Source: Gerris lacustris (lineage: Eukaryota; Arthropoda; Insecta; Hemiptera; Gerridae). Taken from it: a DNA stretch of 64,000 bases. The notes under the pieces were generated by a model. It saw only the letters and a program-made list of their open reading frames with translations. It was not told the DNA's origin and searched no databases. Where the stretch lies: the NCBI GenBank assembly GCA_951217055.1, contig OX578278.1:43351574-43415573 (forward strand). Direction: 5' to 3'. This document shows positions 50,372-61,269 of the stretch, one piece after another (positions within the stretch are counted from its first letter, which is position 1; every line of letters begins with the position of its first letter). Both the position numbers and the translations under genes were made by a program.

Positions 50372-50592
50372 AAAATAAGTTAAGAACGTTATAATTAATA
50401 GCAATTCATGCTTACAGATTAATTAATATTACCATAGATGAAAGCCATATAAAAATATATTCAGCTGAATCTCTCTTCTAGTTATGTGTTCTAAATCCTT
50501 GGTACCCACGGTATTGTAGAATTAATGTCATTAATAATTGTTGTTTATATGTTGGGGCAGATGAAAATCATTTCTTCTTCGTTGGTATTAGA

Positions 50593-50613
50593 CCTTGCGG
50601 CGTAACCGCAAGG
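50593..50613. other. Perfect 8-bp stem hairpin
   Basis: CCTTGCGG, a CGTAA loop and CCGCAAGG form a GC-rich hairpin in AT-rich DNA. It lies just before a pair of inverted words (GAGGACCATTTTTAT near 50,641 and ATAAAAATAGTCCTC near 50,703) that may belong to a fold-back repeat. Confidence 0.6.
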
Positions 50614-50619
50614 ATCTGT

Positions 50620-52250
50620 TGTTCCAAGATTCCTCGGGGTGAGGACCATTTTTATCAACAGGGGTAGCAGGAATATTATTATTTATGAGTAAGAATGGAC
50701 ATATAAAAATAGTCCTCAACCCTAGAAAGGACCATTTTTATCTGTCCTTTTTTACTCGTCGATAATGATATTATATAGTTAAGTGTAGGGAATTAAAGTT
50801 AGTTTTTGTTCCAGAGGATTTTAGTTAATTTTTTTTATTACTGTGTTATCTCATGTCTGAACACACGAATCAAATGCTGACAACAACAGTGCGGACTAAT
50901 TAGTTTTATAAATACCTGTAAATGTGGGATAGTGCAGTATAAAACATTCTGAAACGTATCAGTTAATTGAAAAATCATTGTAACATAAATATTCATGTTA
51001 CAATATATATTCTGATTATTATACATTCTGTTAGCATATTATGGTTTAATTGAATTAAAAACTATAATACTAGTTGAATTCCTAATTTCAGTTCTTCTTT
51101 TTAATCTCTGTAACTACGAAGAAGGCTACAATAGATTCATTAATTTACGAGTTTCGTTATTAATAATAAACAAGAGGGTCTGAGCTTGGATAATTGGTTC
51201 GCAAAGAGCATCTGTTTCCAGCTCTCAGTTCCCATTTTAATTAATAATTTAATAAAACAACAAGGGAAATCCAACGTTTTTACGGTATACTTTGAGAACT
51301 GAAATGTAATTTTTAATTTTAAGCTTTTTGTTGTTTCATTTTGGAAACCACAAGGCTTGAAGTTTAGTGTATGTATAAGTAAGATAAAGGGCGTATTTTT
51401 GATTTATCTAATTATACTGTGGTAGGATATATAAATAGAAATGATAGATTACATTTTATAAGTAATTCTCCTGAAATTATAGTTCTCACTAATAATATTT
51501 AATTGAGTTTAAATGTTCGTTTTATTAGGATTAATGAATTATTGTTAATTTTGAAAACTCAGGTTGGGCAACCTATATAAAAGGATAATCCCGTTAAATA
51601 CTTGCCAGCAAACTACTAATAGGGTTTCTTCGGTCATAAAATTCATATATTGTAGCTACATTATTTTTTATTGTTGTTATTTTTTTTAAATTAAAATACG
51701 TATAAAAGTTGCACTTTGGAGAAGCAAGGTGAGCATGTATTATTCTTTAGCATCTTAAGTATGCACTTATTTAGTTCTTTTTGGGGTAATGTCCACCACT
51801 TTGGAAAAATATATATTTGTGATCCACATTTCAATACTTTTAAAATGATACCCCACTTGAAAATTACATAAAAATAAAAATTTTATCACCATAGTTACCG
51901 CCACCTAAAATTTGACTTTTTTTTATAAACTTCCGGAAATATCATTGGCCCGCAGATATGTATATTTATGTATTTTTTCCTTATTTTAAGGACCGGAACG
52001 AGGTTGGGAGATATACTCCAAGATGCGACGGACGGACCGACGAACTACCAAAAGCCAAAGGGTTTCTAGGGCTATCTCGAAACCCTAAAAACAAAGCCCC
52101 TTTGCGGTTATAAGTTTTGTTTGCTTATTGGGCTTATTCTTCTGGATGTCAAAATCTCGAGCTCTTATTGACTCCTCTCCCGATTTTCCCACGCACTGAA
52201 TAATTAATTCTGATCATAAACCTACCTTAGAAATGATAAATAATGTAAGA
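50620..52250. other. Mostly AT-rich non-coding DNA; repeat-like end
   Basis: 51,780-52,100 has transposon-UTR character (GACGGACGGACCGACG; GGGTTTCTAGGGCTATCTCG), but no second copy was recognised in the window. No gene. Confidence 0.4.
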
Positions 52251-52257
52251 ATATTTC

Positions 52258-52725
52258 TTCCGAGATTACCGAAGGTAACGGAAGCATTGTGTTCAATTTT
52301 GAGAACGAAAAACTTTTATGCCTCCGATTTCAAAAATTCCAAGACAGAAATCCGTTTCAGACATCAGGGAACATTTTTGGTCTCGTTTCTGTCTATCTGT
52401 CTGTCTGTCTGTCGGTCTGTGTGTCCGCGAATTATGAAACGTACGACGATAACTTGAGTAAATGTCGACCGATTTTGATGAAATTTGGTAGACATGTCCA
52501 TTTTACCAATGCCCAGGACGAGTTCGTTGGACAACGTTATCCGTCCAAGCGTTCACGGGCAACGCCCGCGTAAACGTGAACTTTAAATTTAGAATTAGAA
52601 TTTTAGGTCGGGGGAAAAATGTAACTTCATCTATTCAATGAGACAAACATTTTTTTTCAAATACCCAACAGCGACACCGCTATGAACTGTTAAAGATCGC
52701 TAAAACTATTAATAGTTTTTACAAA
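52258..52725 (-). repeat. Family A hairpin end joined to family C body, copy 2
   Basis: TTACCGAAGGTAACGGAAGC, TTCCAAGACAGAAATCCGTT and TCTGTCTGTCTGTCGG are followed by GACCGATTTTGATGAAATTT, GCCCAGGACGAG, GTTGGACAACGTTATCCG and TTCATCTATTCAATGAGACA. Same structure and orientation as 45,532-45,910. Confidence 0.75.
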
Positions 52726-52769
52726 ATAAACAATATTACAATAAAGTAATATAACAATAATTGTTATAG

Positions 52770-52823
52770 TATATGATAGGATGCGAGGAAGCTATGTGCC
52801 ACGCTAATTGGCAGTCTATTTTT
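52770..52823 (+). repeat. Family A terminal fragment
   Basis: GGATGCGAGGAAGCTATGTG, CCACGCTAATTGGCAG and TCTATTTTTATT: a clean copy of the family A terminus, about 45 bp after the A/C hybrid. It may be the other end of the same insertion. Confidence 0.7.
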
Positions 52824-53227
52824 ATTTGTGTTTACCTTATTGCCTATTTTACTAGATTTTTAGTTAGAAATAAATTTAGCAAAACTAAAATATGCATATT
52901 AAATCGGACATTTAGGTCAGGAAACCTACGCATCGTTATTGATCAAGAAAACATAAATAACTAGCTGCTCAGTATAATTTGGCTACATTGGATTAACGAT
53001 GAACGTATGATTAAAGATCATGAAAATTAAAATTAGTATTTTAATTGAAGAGATTTAATATGGACTTGTAGAATATAATTGTAGGAGGGTTTATAAAAAA
53101 TAGGGAAAAAGTAAGTTAAAATAAATTTCCCATCTAAAAAAAAAAAAAACAGACAAATTACACAGAAGTTCCTCCCAGAATATAATTCTGCCTATTCCAA
53201 AAATCCAGAAAAACTCGGTAACTCTTA

Positions 53228-53806
53228 AGGGTAGTGACACACTTCGCCACCCGGGTAGCGCTACCCGGTCGTCAATGAGAATAGAATGGAACCTGCCACA
53301 CTAGGTGGCGCTAGCCGGTCAGCCCATTGTTCTTAATTGAGCCCGTCACACGGTGCCACCCAAGTCTCTGCCACTCAGCCGTCACTCCTTCAATCAAATC
53401 TAGGGGAAATCAAATCAGGGGCCAACTGCATCCCCTCATATAAGTGTTTTTTCAGGTCCACACTGTTCTTCAATATTCTAAGCCCTAAGCTAACTGCATA
53501 GAAAGTTCCACGCGACATTCGGCAAAAATTTAAAACATGTTACTGTCCTCTTTGATACAGGGGTACACTGTATGAAAACAAACTAGTATTCTTTTTGTCT
53601 GAAATTATTAGATGAATCCAAAAACGCCTTTTTTTTTCCTTCTTTAACGAACATAATGATAAGCAAGTACAGCTATCTCCTCCAGGTCCATTTCTCTACT
53701 GGCCGAAAAAAGTAAAAACTCGGGTGGCGCAAGACAGGTGGCGGAAGCAAGTGGCATCAACCAGGTGGCGCTACCCGGGTGGCGAAGTGTGTCATTATCA
53801 GTAGCC
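53228..53806. mobile_element. PIF/Harbinger-like non-autonomous element with TTA target duplication
   Basis: TTA at 53,225-53,227 and 53,807-53,809 flank a 579-bp segment. Its ends, AGGGTAGTGACACACTTCGC and the reverse complement GGCTACTGATAATGACACAC, agree after a small left-end deletion and share CACTTCGCCACCCGGGTAGC. Internal GGTGGCG words recur near the right end. A TTA/TAA duplication and G-rich termini are the hallmark of PIF/Harbinger elements. No transposase frame. The insertion site is inside the Penelope RT frame. Confidence 0.8.
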
Positions 53807-54012
53807 TTAGACCCATAGTATCCTGTAATAACTCTCCCGCATACAAACTATCCAAATTTCTTTCAAACCTATAAACTACAATTTTAATATTTTAAATGCT
53901 TACCAACTTATTGATCTCCTGAAAAAAGATATCCTTGCTCTTGATTTAAATGATTCCCTCTTTCACTTGATGTTCAATCTCTTTTTACGTCCATTCCCTT
54001 TGACCTAGCTAA

Positions 54013-54347
54013 AGGGGCGATTAGACGGCCGGGAAGTCTGGTCCTGGTCCCGTTCCAAGTTTCCCTTGCTCCGGTCTCCCCTCCACTTGACAGAGCGTTG
54101 CATTTACACGGGCCGAACCATTTCCATCTAGCCACTTTATCTTAAGGAGAGAGAAAAGTAACTGTCAGATCGCAGGGTAATGTATTGGGGGGCCTATAGT
54201 TCCCTCACTTTTCTACTCCATGTGGGATGGAATATCCGACCGCCCTGTCTGGTTTCACCCAAAACGTGTCCAGGAACTCGAATTACACGACCGGGTTTTC
54301 AGGCCGAGATGGCGTGGCCCCGACTTAGGGAGACCAGATCGGCCCTT
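54013..54347. mobile_element. Second PIF/Harbinger-like element with TAA target duplication
   Basis: TAA at 54,010-54,012 and 54,348-54,350 flank 335 bp. The ends are AGGGGCGATTAGACGGCC and AAGGGCCGATCTGG (reverse complement of the right end), imperfect inverted repeats. The interior is GC-rich (GACGG, CCGG words), unlike the AT-rich retroelement around it. Excision joins ...FDLA to KTEFF without a frame shift. The open minus frame across the right end is chance. Confidence 0.7.
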
Positions 54348-55439
54348 TAAGACTGAATTCTTTAGGTAGGGACTTGGTGAGCCAAGTCTGTTTGGCCTAA
54401 AATTTTCGCCCACACCCAAATATGTAAACCCTTTTTTATAATATCGTAGACTTCTGTCTTGATTTGACATATTTCACCCACAACGATGTCCTTTACTTAA
54501 AAAAAGAAGGTCTTCCAATGGGGGAATCTTCTATTTTCTTATTTTTGCCGATAATGTCCTGGATAAAGTGTTCCATGAGGTCATTCCCCAATTTAATCCC
54601 GAAATTAAATTTGTAAAAATTTACGTAGATGAGAGTTTTTCATTATTATTAAAGACCACATACCTTCCCTGCATTACACCTTTAATAAGTACCACCCCTA
54701 CCTCAAGTTTACCATAGAATTTGAAGAAAACAATTCTCTCCCTTTCCTTAACATTATGGTAATAAAAACCAATAACATCAAGCTAATGTATCATCACTAC
54801 ACCAAATCTACATATGCAGGTAACTTCTTCATTTCTACTTACACCCACACCAACCATATTCCTACAAAATAAACGGTACTGACAATTTTATTTATCAAAC
54901 CCTTACCCTCTCTGACAAACAATTTCACAACGAAAAAATAACAATTATAAAAGATAAACTTAATTAAAATTGTTACCTTAACACGATATTAAAAAAATAC
55001 TCCAAAAATCCATAAATAACAATAGGAATAACTCTTCCCAAAATATTTATACCAATAACAGAATTATCTCCACGCCTAGCAATAACAATAATAACAACAA
55101 TAACAATAAAAATTAACAAAATATAACTCCTCCCGTCCTAGCTAAATATTATACCCTACCTTATATAAAACACGCCACCTAGCAAATTTCTCCCATATAT
55201 AACATTATTTACCAAATTAGTTGTAAACAATGTCCTGCCACATATATAGGAGAAACCTCTCAGCATTTTAAATACAGATTTCACTAACACATTAAAGATC
55301 TCTAAACACAGAAAAACGCCATACTCTTGAAAAGTTATGCATAAAATCAAATAAGAACACCATAAACATGAAACAGGACTATAATAATTTAGGTAATGTA
55401 TACTCTAATATTCTATCTAATATCTATAAATAACAAGAA

Positions 55440-55763
55440 ATAAATTCATTAATTTTCTTTTATTGATTGTCCCCTTTAATATATATATTCTTATCTTTTG
55501 TGTCTTCAGGGGTTTTTTTTAAAATTAAAATTAATAAAAAAAGACAGCTAACAATTTGCTTTTTTTAATATATTAATATTTATTTGGTTATATTTCATCT
55601 CCTACTTGAGACATTTTTGAAAATGTCTCAAGTAGGAGATGAAATATAACCAAATAAATATTAATATATTAAAAAAAGCAAATTGTTAGCTGTCTTTTTT
55701 TATTAATTTTAATTTAAAAAAAAACCCCTGAAGACACAAAAGATAAGAATAAATTCATTAATA
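55440..55763. repeat. 264-bp near-perfect palindrome with 15-bp direct repeats outside
   Basis: 55,487-55,750 is symmetrical around 55,618/55,619. The arms of about 131 bp differ at only one or two bases in T/A runs, and the loop is just TG. AATAAATTCATTAAT stands on both sides (55,440-55,454 and 55,749-55,763), like a target duplication, although about 32 bp separate the left copy from the palindrome. It lies in the 3' part of the Penelope relic. Confidence 0.85.
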
Positions 55764-56264
55764 TTTAACATAATAATATATTTTTTAACCTTTTATGGTT
55801 TTTCCAAAATCCTTTTGAATTTATCCACTGTTACCTGATCCTTCCCAAAGTTACTTAACCTCCAAAAAAGGAAATCCCCTCCACTTACCTTACCCATTTA
55901 TCCTATCTGTTTTTCCACACCTCACTAATTCACTTCATACCCACAAGGACATTATGTTTCAATCAATGCAGTTGTATTTTTTTATTTTATTACTTAAAGT
56001 GTTAATGTTAATATCTGACATTTAATTCATTTATTATTTTTCAATTTAAATAAATAACTAAAATTTTGGTATGTTTGAGCGAACATTAATTTAATTCTGG
56101 GAAGGACTTACTGTCCAAAATGTATAATGTTTTTTTCCTTTGAAATTTAAAAAAAAAGTTTTGTTTCCTTTCTAATTCATGTAACATTCCAATTTGTAGA
56201 TCATTGATAAAGCTCAGGTTCCCTGGACGAAAGCTCTAAATGAAATAAATATTATATAAACACT

Positions 56265-57905
56265 TGAAGGACTTTCATTCCAAAAAGAAACCCTCCTACC
56301 TATCATTAGTATTTAAGTAGACTAAAACTAAATTATTTAAGAAACGGATAACTTTATTATTTTATTCAGCTTATTATTAAATCATAAAATCTTTATTTCA
56401 TATATTTTATTTATATAAACTTATGTCAACAATGGTCCTTTTCTTGTTATAACAGTACGAAGAGGTTATCCCTATAATATAAACAAAAGATTAAAAATAA
56501 AGAAATAACATAACATTAGTTTTTTTATCTTTTAAACGAGAAATATTTAAATATAAAATATTATTAATACTTAATTATTTACTATTTATAATTCTTTTTA
56601 TTAATAATGATGTATCATTATTAATTTTAGATTATTTTATCTTTGTTGTGTTGGTAGTCTTTATGATACTCGGGAAAATAAACACAAGGCTATTTTACAA
56701 TTAATATTCGTAGTTCGACGGCAATACCTATTGTTTTTATTACGCGTCTTATTATAAATGTATTTCCGTTTAATCTTTTTATTAATTCAATTCTTAATTG
56801 AAAAGAAGTATTCGAAATACTCAATTAAAGCTATTTAAATGTGTTTTGAGTTGTAATTCAATCGTTGTTTCTACAATTTCGATGGTTGTATAAAGGTTAT
56901 ATTTTACATCTTGTTCATTTCAAAATAGTTTCTTTAGTAATAACTCGAATGTGATTTAATTTAATATTGATGATATTTAAGTTAATTCGGTAAAATTTGT
57001 ACAAGAATGATTGAATATAAAGAAATATTAAGACTTACGAAGAACACCTACTATAGATTGAAACAACGTAACGGAGTGCGTTGCAAATACATCTTCGCCA
57101 CAAAGGTATTTGATTCTTTCTAATGTTTACTTAACTTTAACTTTTGTTGGTTTACTTTAACTGAATCATTTATATGTATCCCCTCATATATAACGATAAT
57201 AAAAAGAAGGAAAATTTTACTTTAAATCTAGAACATATCATATGTCTGATTCTTAGTTATTTCCAAAGTACCTGGTGTTTTCCGAGGGTAGGGGGTTTCA
57301 AAATCTCATGTAAACTGTGACCTTTCTCTTGTTTTGAAAGTCAAGTGTGGAAAATTTTATCTAACTCAGAATAAATTTGAATAATGAACAGTCTTAATGC
57401 CTAGTTTATAAATAAAATACGTGAGCCGGTTAGAAGGTGAGGTTAAGAAAACACGAAGCGAGTTACTATTTTTAACTAATTACACTTCTTATTCTTTAAG
57501 ACTTTATAACCTTCCCACTTCTCAATCTTCTTGTCACTTACTTATTTTACCTTTCTTTTTTCTCTTTGATAATGTTTTCTTATTATTAAACACTTATATT
57601 TTTAAATTTATCCTTTTCTCTGTTAAATTTCTTAAGATGTAGTTTTCCTAGTAATCATAAGATATCCATTTTTTTGTTTCGCTTTCTATTTTAATCTAAC
57701 CATTTTTATTTCTAGTGTTTTTAGTTGTGATTTGTATTAGGTTTTTAATTGCATGTTTGTCAACAGGTATTTCTTTCTTGGGATAATAAAAACGGAAGCC
57801 TGTTCATAAAATTAATTTTAATTTCCAAAGCCAGCCTTCGGCCATTATTAGTAACTCTTCATTGCAAGGACAAATGGTTGTTTGGCGGCACATCTTCTGA
57901 AGCTA
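56265..57905. other. AT-rich non-coding DNA
   Basis: No gene or repeat recognised. The 73-codon frame at 57,421-57,642 is a T-rich chance frame. Confidence 0.4.
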
Positions 57906-57913
57906 CGCTCTTA

Positions 57914-58081
57914 AGCGGCCTATACACAAGGAAACCTAGTTCGCCAATCTCGGTTCGTAGGAACCAAGTTCGCCTTTGTGTGGAGGTAACTTGCTATGTT
58001 CCAGACGAACTTGGTATTCCATTAGGTTAGAAGTTGGTTTGCCAAACTGGGCGAACCATGTTACCATGTGTATAGGGAACT
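57914..58081. mobile_element. PIF/Harbinger-like MITE, 168 bp, TTA target duplication
   Basis: TTA (57,911-57,913 and 58,082-58,084) flanks inverted ends AGCGGCCTATACACAAGGAA and AGTTCCCTATACACATGGTA (reverse complement of the right end), both continuing to ..GGTTCGCC or ..AGTTCGCC. Internal words GTTCGCC and CGAACTTGG recur inverted. Non-autonomous. Confidence 0.75.
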
Positions 58082-58084
58082 TTA

Positions 58085-58885
58085 TTTTCCATTTTTCCCT
58101 TAATAAAGGTTTAGGCTTATAAATCTGTAATCTCTGATGCAGTTTGTTGCGAGGGTGTTATCCTCTAACCCACTGAAATCGAACTCTATACTTTTTTACT
58201 ACTATCTGTTTCTAAAAGTGAATGTTTCTAAATCTGAACTCGTATATTTGTTATTTTTGAGATTATATCATTATTGCCTGTGGGTTTGGGGGATAACGTT
58301 TCTCTTCATGGTGTTTTTTGGCATATATGAGTACCTACCCACCCTCATCAATTGTACGTTAAATCGAAACTTTGTTTCTGAAAAATAGATTTATTTAATT
58401 TTGAAGAAAGAATACGAAAACATTGTGTGACTTATTTATTTATTTATTTTTCATTAACATGTGTGTAAATCTATAGAACTAAGGTCTTTTTGAGGAGAGA
58501 CTTTGAAAAGTAGGTGAGGCCTCAAAAACTACAGACCGAAACGAACCATGTCGAATATACTGTTTGATTTTTTTACTAAGGGAAACAACCTTTCAAATTT
58601 ATAAATTATAAAGTATTGAATTTATGAGGCCTGGGTAGCTCTTTAGGACAGTAGTTGGCTCTCCTACTAATAAAGTTAAACAGCATCGGGCGTGTTCACA
58701 ACTTTGATGGGTACTACAGGATCCGGGTATACCCAGCATCACCATATAAATGGATAGCTGCTTCTGTGTAGCGGCCACTAACTGGTTGCTTATGTCAATT
58801 GTAAGGTTTATACGGCTAATGGCGTAACAGACTTTCTCTTTGTCATCCATTAGTTAGAGTTAATTTATTAGATTAGAATAAACTT
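58085..58885. other. Unassigned sequence
   Basis: 58,600-58,850 is less AT-rich and has an 83-codon minus frame (starting MDDKEKVCYAISRINLTID). I recognise no family; it could be a repeat or a retroelement relic. Confidence 0.35.
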
Positions 58886-58887
58886 TA

Positions 58888-58948
58888 GTAGGGCCCCGTT
58901 AATCCGGACGAATTGAGGCAGAGGGTCGTCCAGATTAGCGAGGTTTTT
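58888..58948. mobile_element. pogo/Tigger-like terminal inverted repeat with subterminal hairpin
   Basis: CCCCGTTAATCCGGACGA is followed after a short spacer by TCGTCCAGATTAGCGAGG, its imperfect reverse complement. A terminal 'CCTCGTTAATCCGG'-type word with an internal inverted copy is characteristic of pogo-family (Tc1/mariner superfamily) ends in arthropods. The opposite end and a transposase were not found. Confidence 0.6.
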
Positions 58949-58949
58949 T

Positions 58950-59520
58950 AAAAAATAATTTAAAACACTTTTTTTTTTAAATGTACATAGATACTGCATT
59001 TGTATAAACATTATGGATGGTCAAAACATCCTTATAAAGAGACATTTATTGAAGGATGATTTATTATACGTAATAATTATTATTAATATACCTACTTTCA
59101 AAAATAGGGCAAAACATTTTTTCTCTCTATGTGTCATAGAAATGTCAAATACATTGATCAAAATAGAAAAGACATCGTGTTGAGGGTTAAAGAGATTTGG
59201 GTGCTCTCTCACCAACTCGATTAATTTTGCATTATCAAGAAGAAGTCAAACACTTCCAGCCGTGACGACTGACGGCTAGACTGCTCGAGTAGGCATTCGA
59301 GTCGTACTATTCTAAGCCGCCTCATAAGAGCCGCATCATTGGAAAGGGTTCCATTCATTTACCTACTATGAGTCTATTTATGAGCCGCGGGGCTAGTCGT
59401 TGAGTAAAAAAGTATGCTGAGGTCATTAAAAATAATCAATCACTGATTAATATTATTTTTTAAATTTATAGACGATGTAAGTTTACATAAAGTACGTCCA
59501 TAAAATCAGTACCGATTTAA
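58950..59520. other. Unassigned sequence right of the pogo-like end
   Basis: The GC-richer part at 59,255-59,400 (GACGACTGACGGCTAGACTG; GAGCCGCGGGGCTAGTCG) is without a recognised match. The 64-codon minus frame at 59,021-59,215 is not assignable. Confidence 0.35.
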
Positions 59521-59521
59521 T

Positions 59522-59526
59522 ATATA

Positions 59527-59587
<61 letters not shown>
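59522..59587. repeat. (TA)n microsatellite
   Basis: About 60 bp of TA followed by T-rich runs. Confidence 0.95.
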
Positions 59588-59590
<3 letters not shown>

Positions 59591-59639
59591 TATTTTTTTT
59601 TTTTTTTATTTTTTTTTTTTTGTATATAAAGAGAGAAAT

Positions 59640-60955
59640 CATCTTTATGGTGCGAATATCATAAATGTACCTTTTTTTCAATTGATAAATGTATTGAAAA
59701 ATCCAACATTTAAAGATAAATAATATATTATCCAACTAGTAATGTCCTGTAATTTATTGTAACAGTTGTGATATGTTCAAAACAAAGATACGTATTGAAA
59801 CGAAGTGGTTTGGATGGAGGAAAACACGTTCTAGTTTTACCTTAGATTGTTACGGCCGATGTGATTTCCATGTGTAATGTGGTAGATCCGGTGCCACCTG
59901 TAGTCAATATGCTGCTGAATCCCTTGTAGAAATATCGCCTTTGTATGTAGTCTCTATCGCTTCATCTCTAATGTTCTTTATGGAATTTCAATGATAATAA
60001 TATTCCTATTCGATGCTTACCTGGTTATTGCAGTAAATTATATTTTAACTCTATTTCTCCCGTTATATTAAGGAAATGTAACTGCTTAATATTGAATTGT
60101 TTATTGTTAACTACTTCTTTTTCGTTATAGGTAAATATTAGCATTTCTTATGCGTCATCTACTTCCTTTTCGTCATAAATATGCAACTGGAAATATAGCG
60201 CTCGAAAAACAAATATATTATCTTTTTGTATTGCTGTTGAACTTTACTTTCTCCTTACCTTAAGTTAACCTAATCCAACTATTAACACAGGTGAATCACT
60301 GCATGTGATAGTTGGATAAGGCTAAATTATCTTTATTGTAAATTAAAGGATATAAATTACCTGAGTAATTTTACACAAATTGATCCCAAACTGGATTGAC
60401 AATAACCGCCAAGGTCAGAATAGGGAGAATTTATAGAAAGAACAGGATGAGATAGTAATATTCTAGTCAGGTTGAAAATTACCCAAAGATTGGTCTTATT
60501 TCCATTTTAAATACACCAAATTGGAAGGAATTAATTCATTATGTTAAAGACTCTTTAAGGTACAGAACTGAACTAATTAGTTATTTTAATTTTTAAATCA
60601 GAGTTTTGAATTTATTTTTATTTTTTATTTATTTATTTTTTTTTGTCATTATATACATACATAGTTCACTTCCTAGTAGTCCTATGATTATTTACTCATT
60701 TATTTTATTTTATTTTTTTCCTATTGTATTGTATTTATTTATTGAGCAGGGAATTAAACTAAGAAACAAATAAATTTTATTTAAATAATTAATTAATTAA
60801 TTGATTTAATTAATTGTAAATTAAGAAAAGAAAATAATTTGTTATTCTTATTATGTAAGTCGAATCTCTTCTCCTCACGGCTGTGGTAATAGGGGAATAA
60901 GATACATTGCAGTATTACATCTATATGTAAACTTTTGTCAAATATATCTCTTTTT
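59640..60955. other. AT-rich non-coding DNA
   Basis: No gene or repeat recognised. Confidence 0.4.
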
Positions 60956-60961
60956 CTTCTT

Positions 60962-61070
60962 CTTCAATTAACCCAATTAGACAACAACGGCTTGTAAAAG
61001 CATAAAATCAATAAAGTACGTGAAAAGGATGCGAGGAAGCTATGTGCCACACCAATTGGCAGTCTATTTT
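60962..61070 (+). repeat. Family A terminal inverted repeat, solo
   Basis: CCAATTAGACAACAACGGCTTG, AAATCAATAAAGTACGTG, GATGCGAGGAAGCTATGTGC and CACACCAATTGGCAGTCT: the full right terminus as at 31,940-32,040. A family A internal word (CTTGGAATTTTTGAAATTGG) follows near 61,173, so a rearranged copy may extend there. Confidence 0.75.
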
Positions 61071-61269
61071 TTTCATTAACATTATATATAACAATAAAAA
61101 AATTATATTATCAACACTACATACGATTCAACAGAAAATTTAAAAACGCAGTAAATAAAAAGTTCTTTTTATCTTGGAATTTTTGAAATTGGAGACCATA
61201 AATATTTTCGAAAATCTGAAGTTCATCAGTAGACTGCCGGCGTCAGAATAATCTTTTCGAGCACTCTTT

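Larger units (their letters stand above)
53131..56260 (+). pseudogene. Penelope-like retroelement (RT + GIY-YIG), broken and with nested inserts
   Basis: In order along the plus strand: an LPIPKIQKNS...LRPIVS motif of the RT fingers, split by an insert; SPAYKLSKFLSNL; DVQSLFTSIPFDLA (53,969-54,010); CLDLTYFTHNDVLYLKK followed by GLPMG; KIYVDES (54,616-54,636), the YxDD-type active site with Glu as last residue; FTIEFEENNSLPFLNIMVI; and a GIY-YIG domain YQISCKQCPATYIGETSQ (55,210 on), which with this RT is diagnostic of Penelope-like elements. A 3' untranslated part ends with GAAAGCTCTAAATGAAATAA near 56,250. Several stops and frameshifts, a changed active site and a missing 5' part make it inactive. 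Two DNA-transposon-like inserts (53,228-53,806; 54,013-54,347) interrupt it. Confidence 0.85.

Noticed and set aside
54255..54470. 71-codon minus frame
   Set aside because: It spans the right end of a PIF-like insert and the Penelope relic on the opposite strand; a chance frame over a junction.
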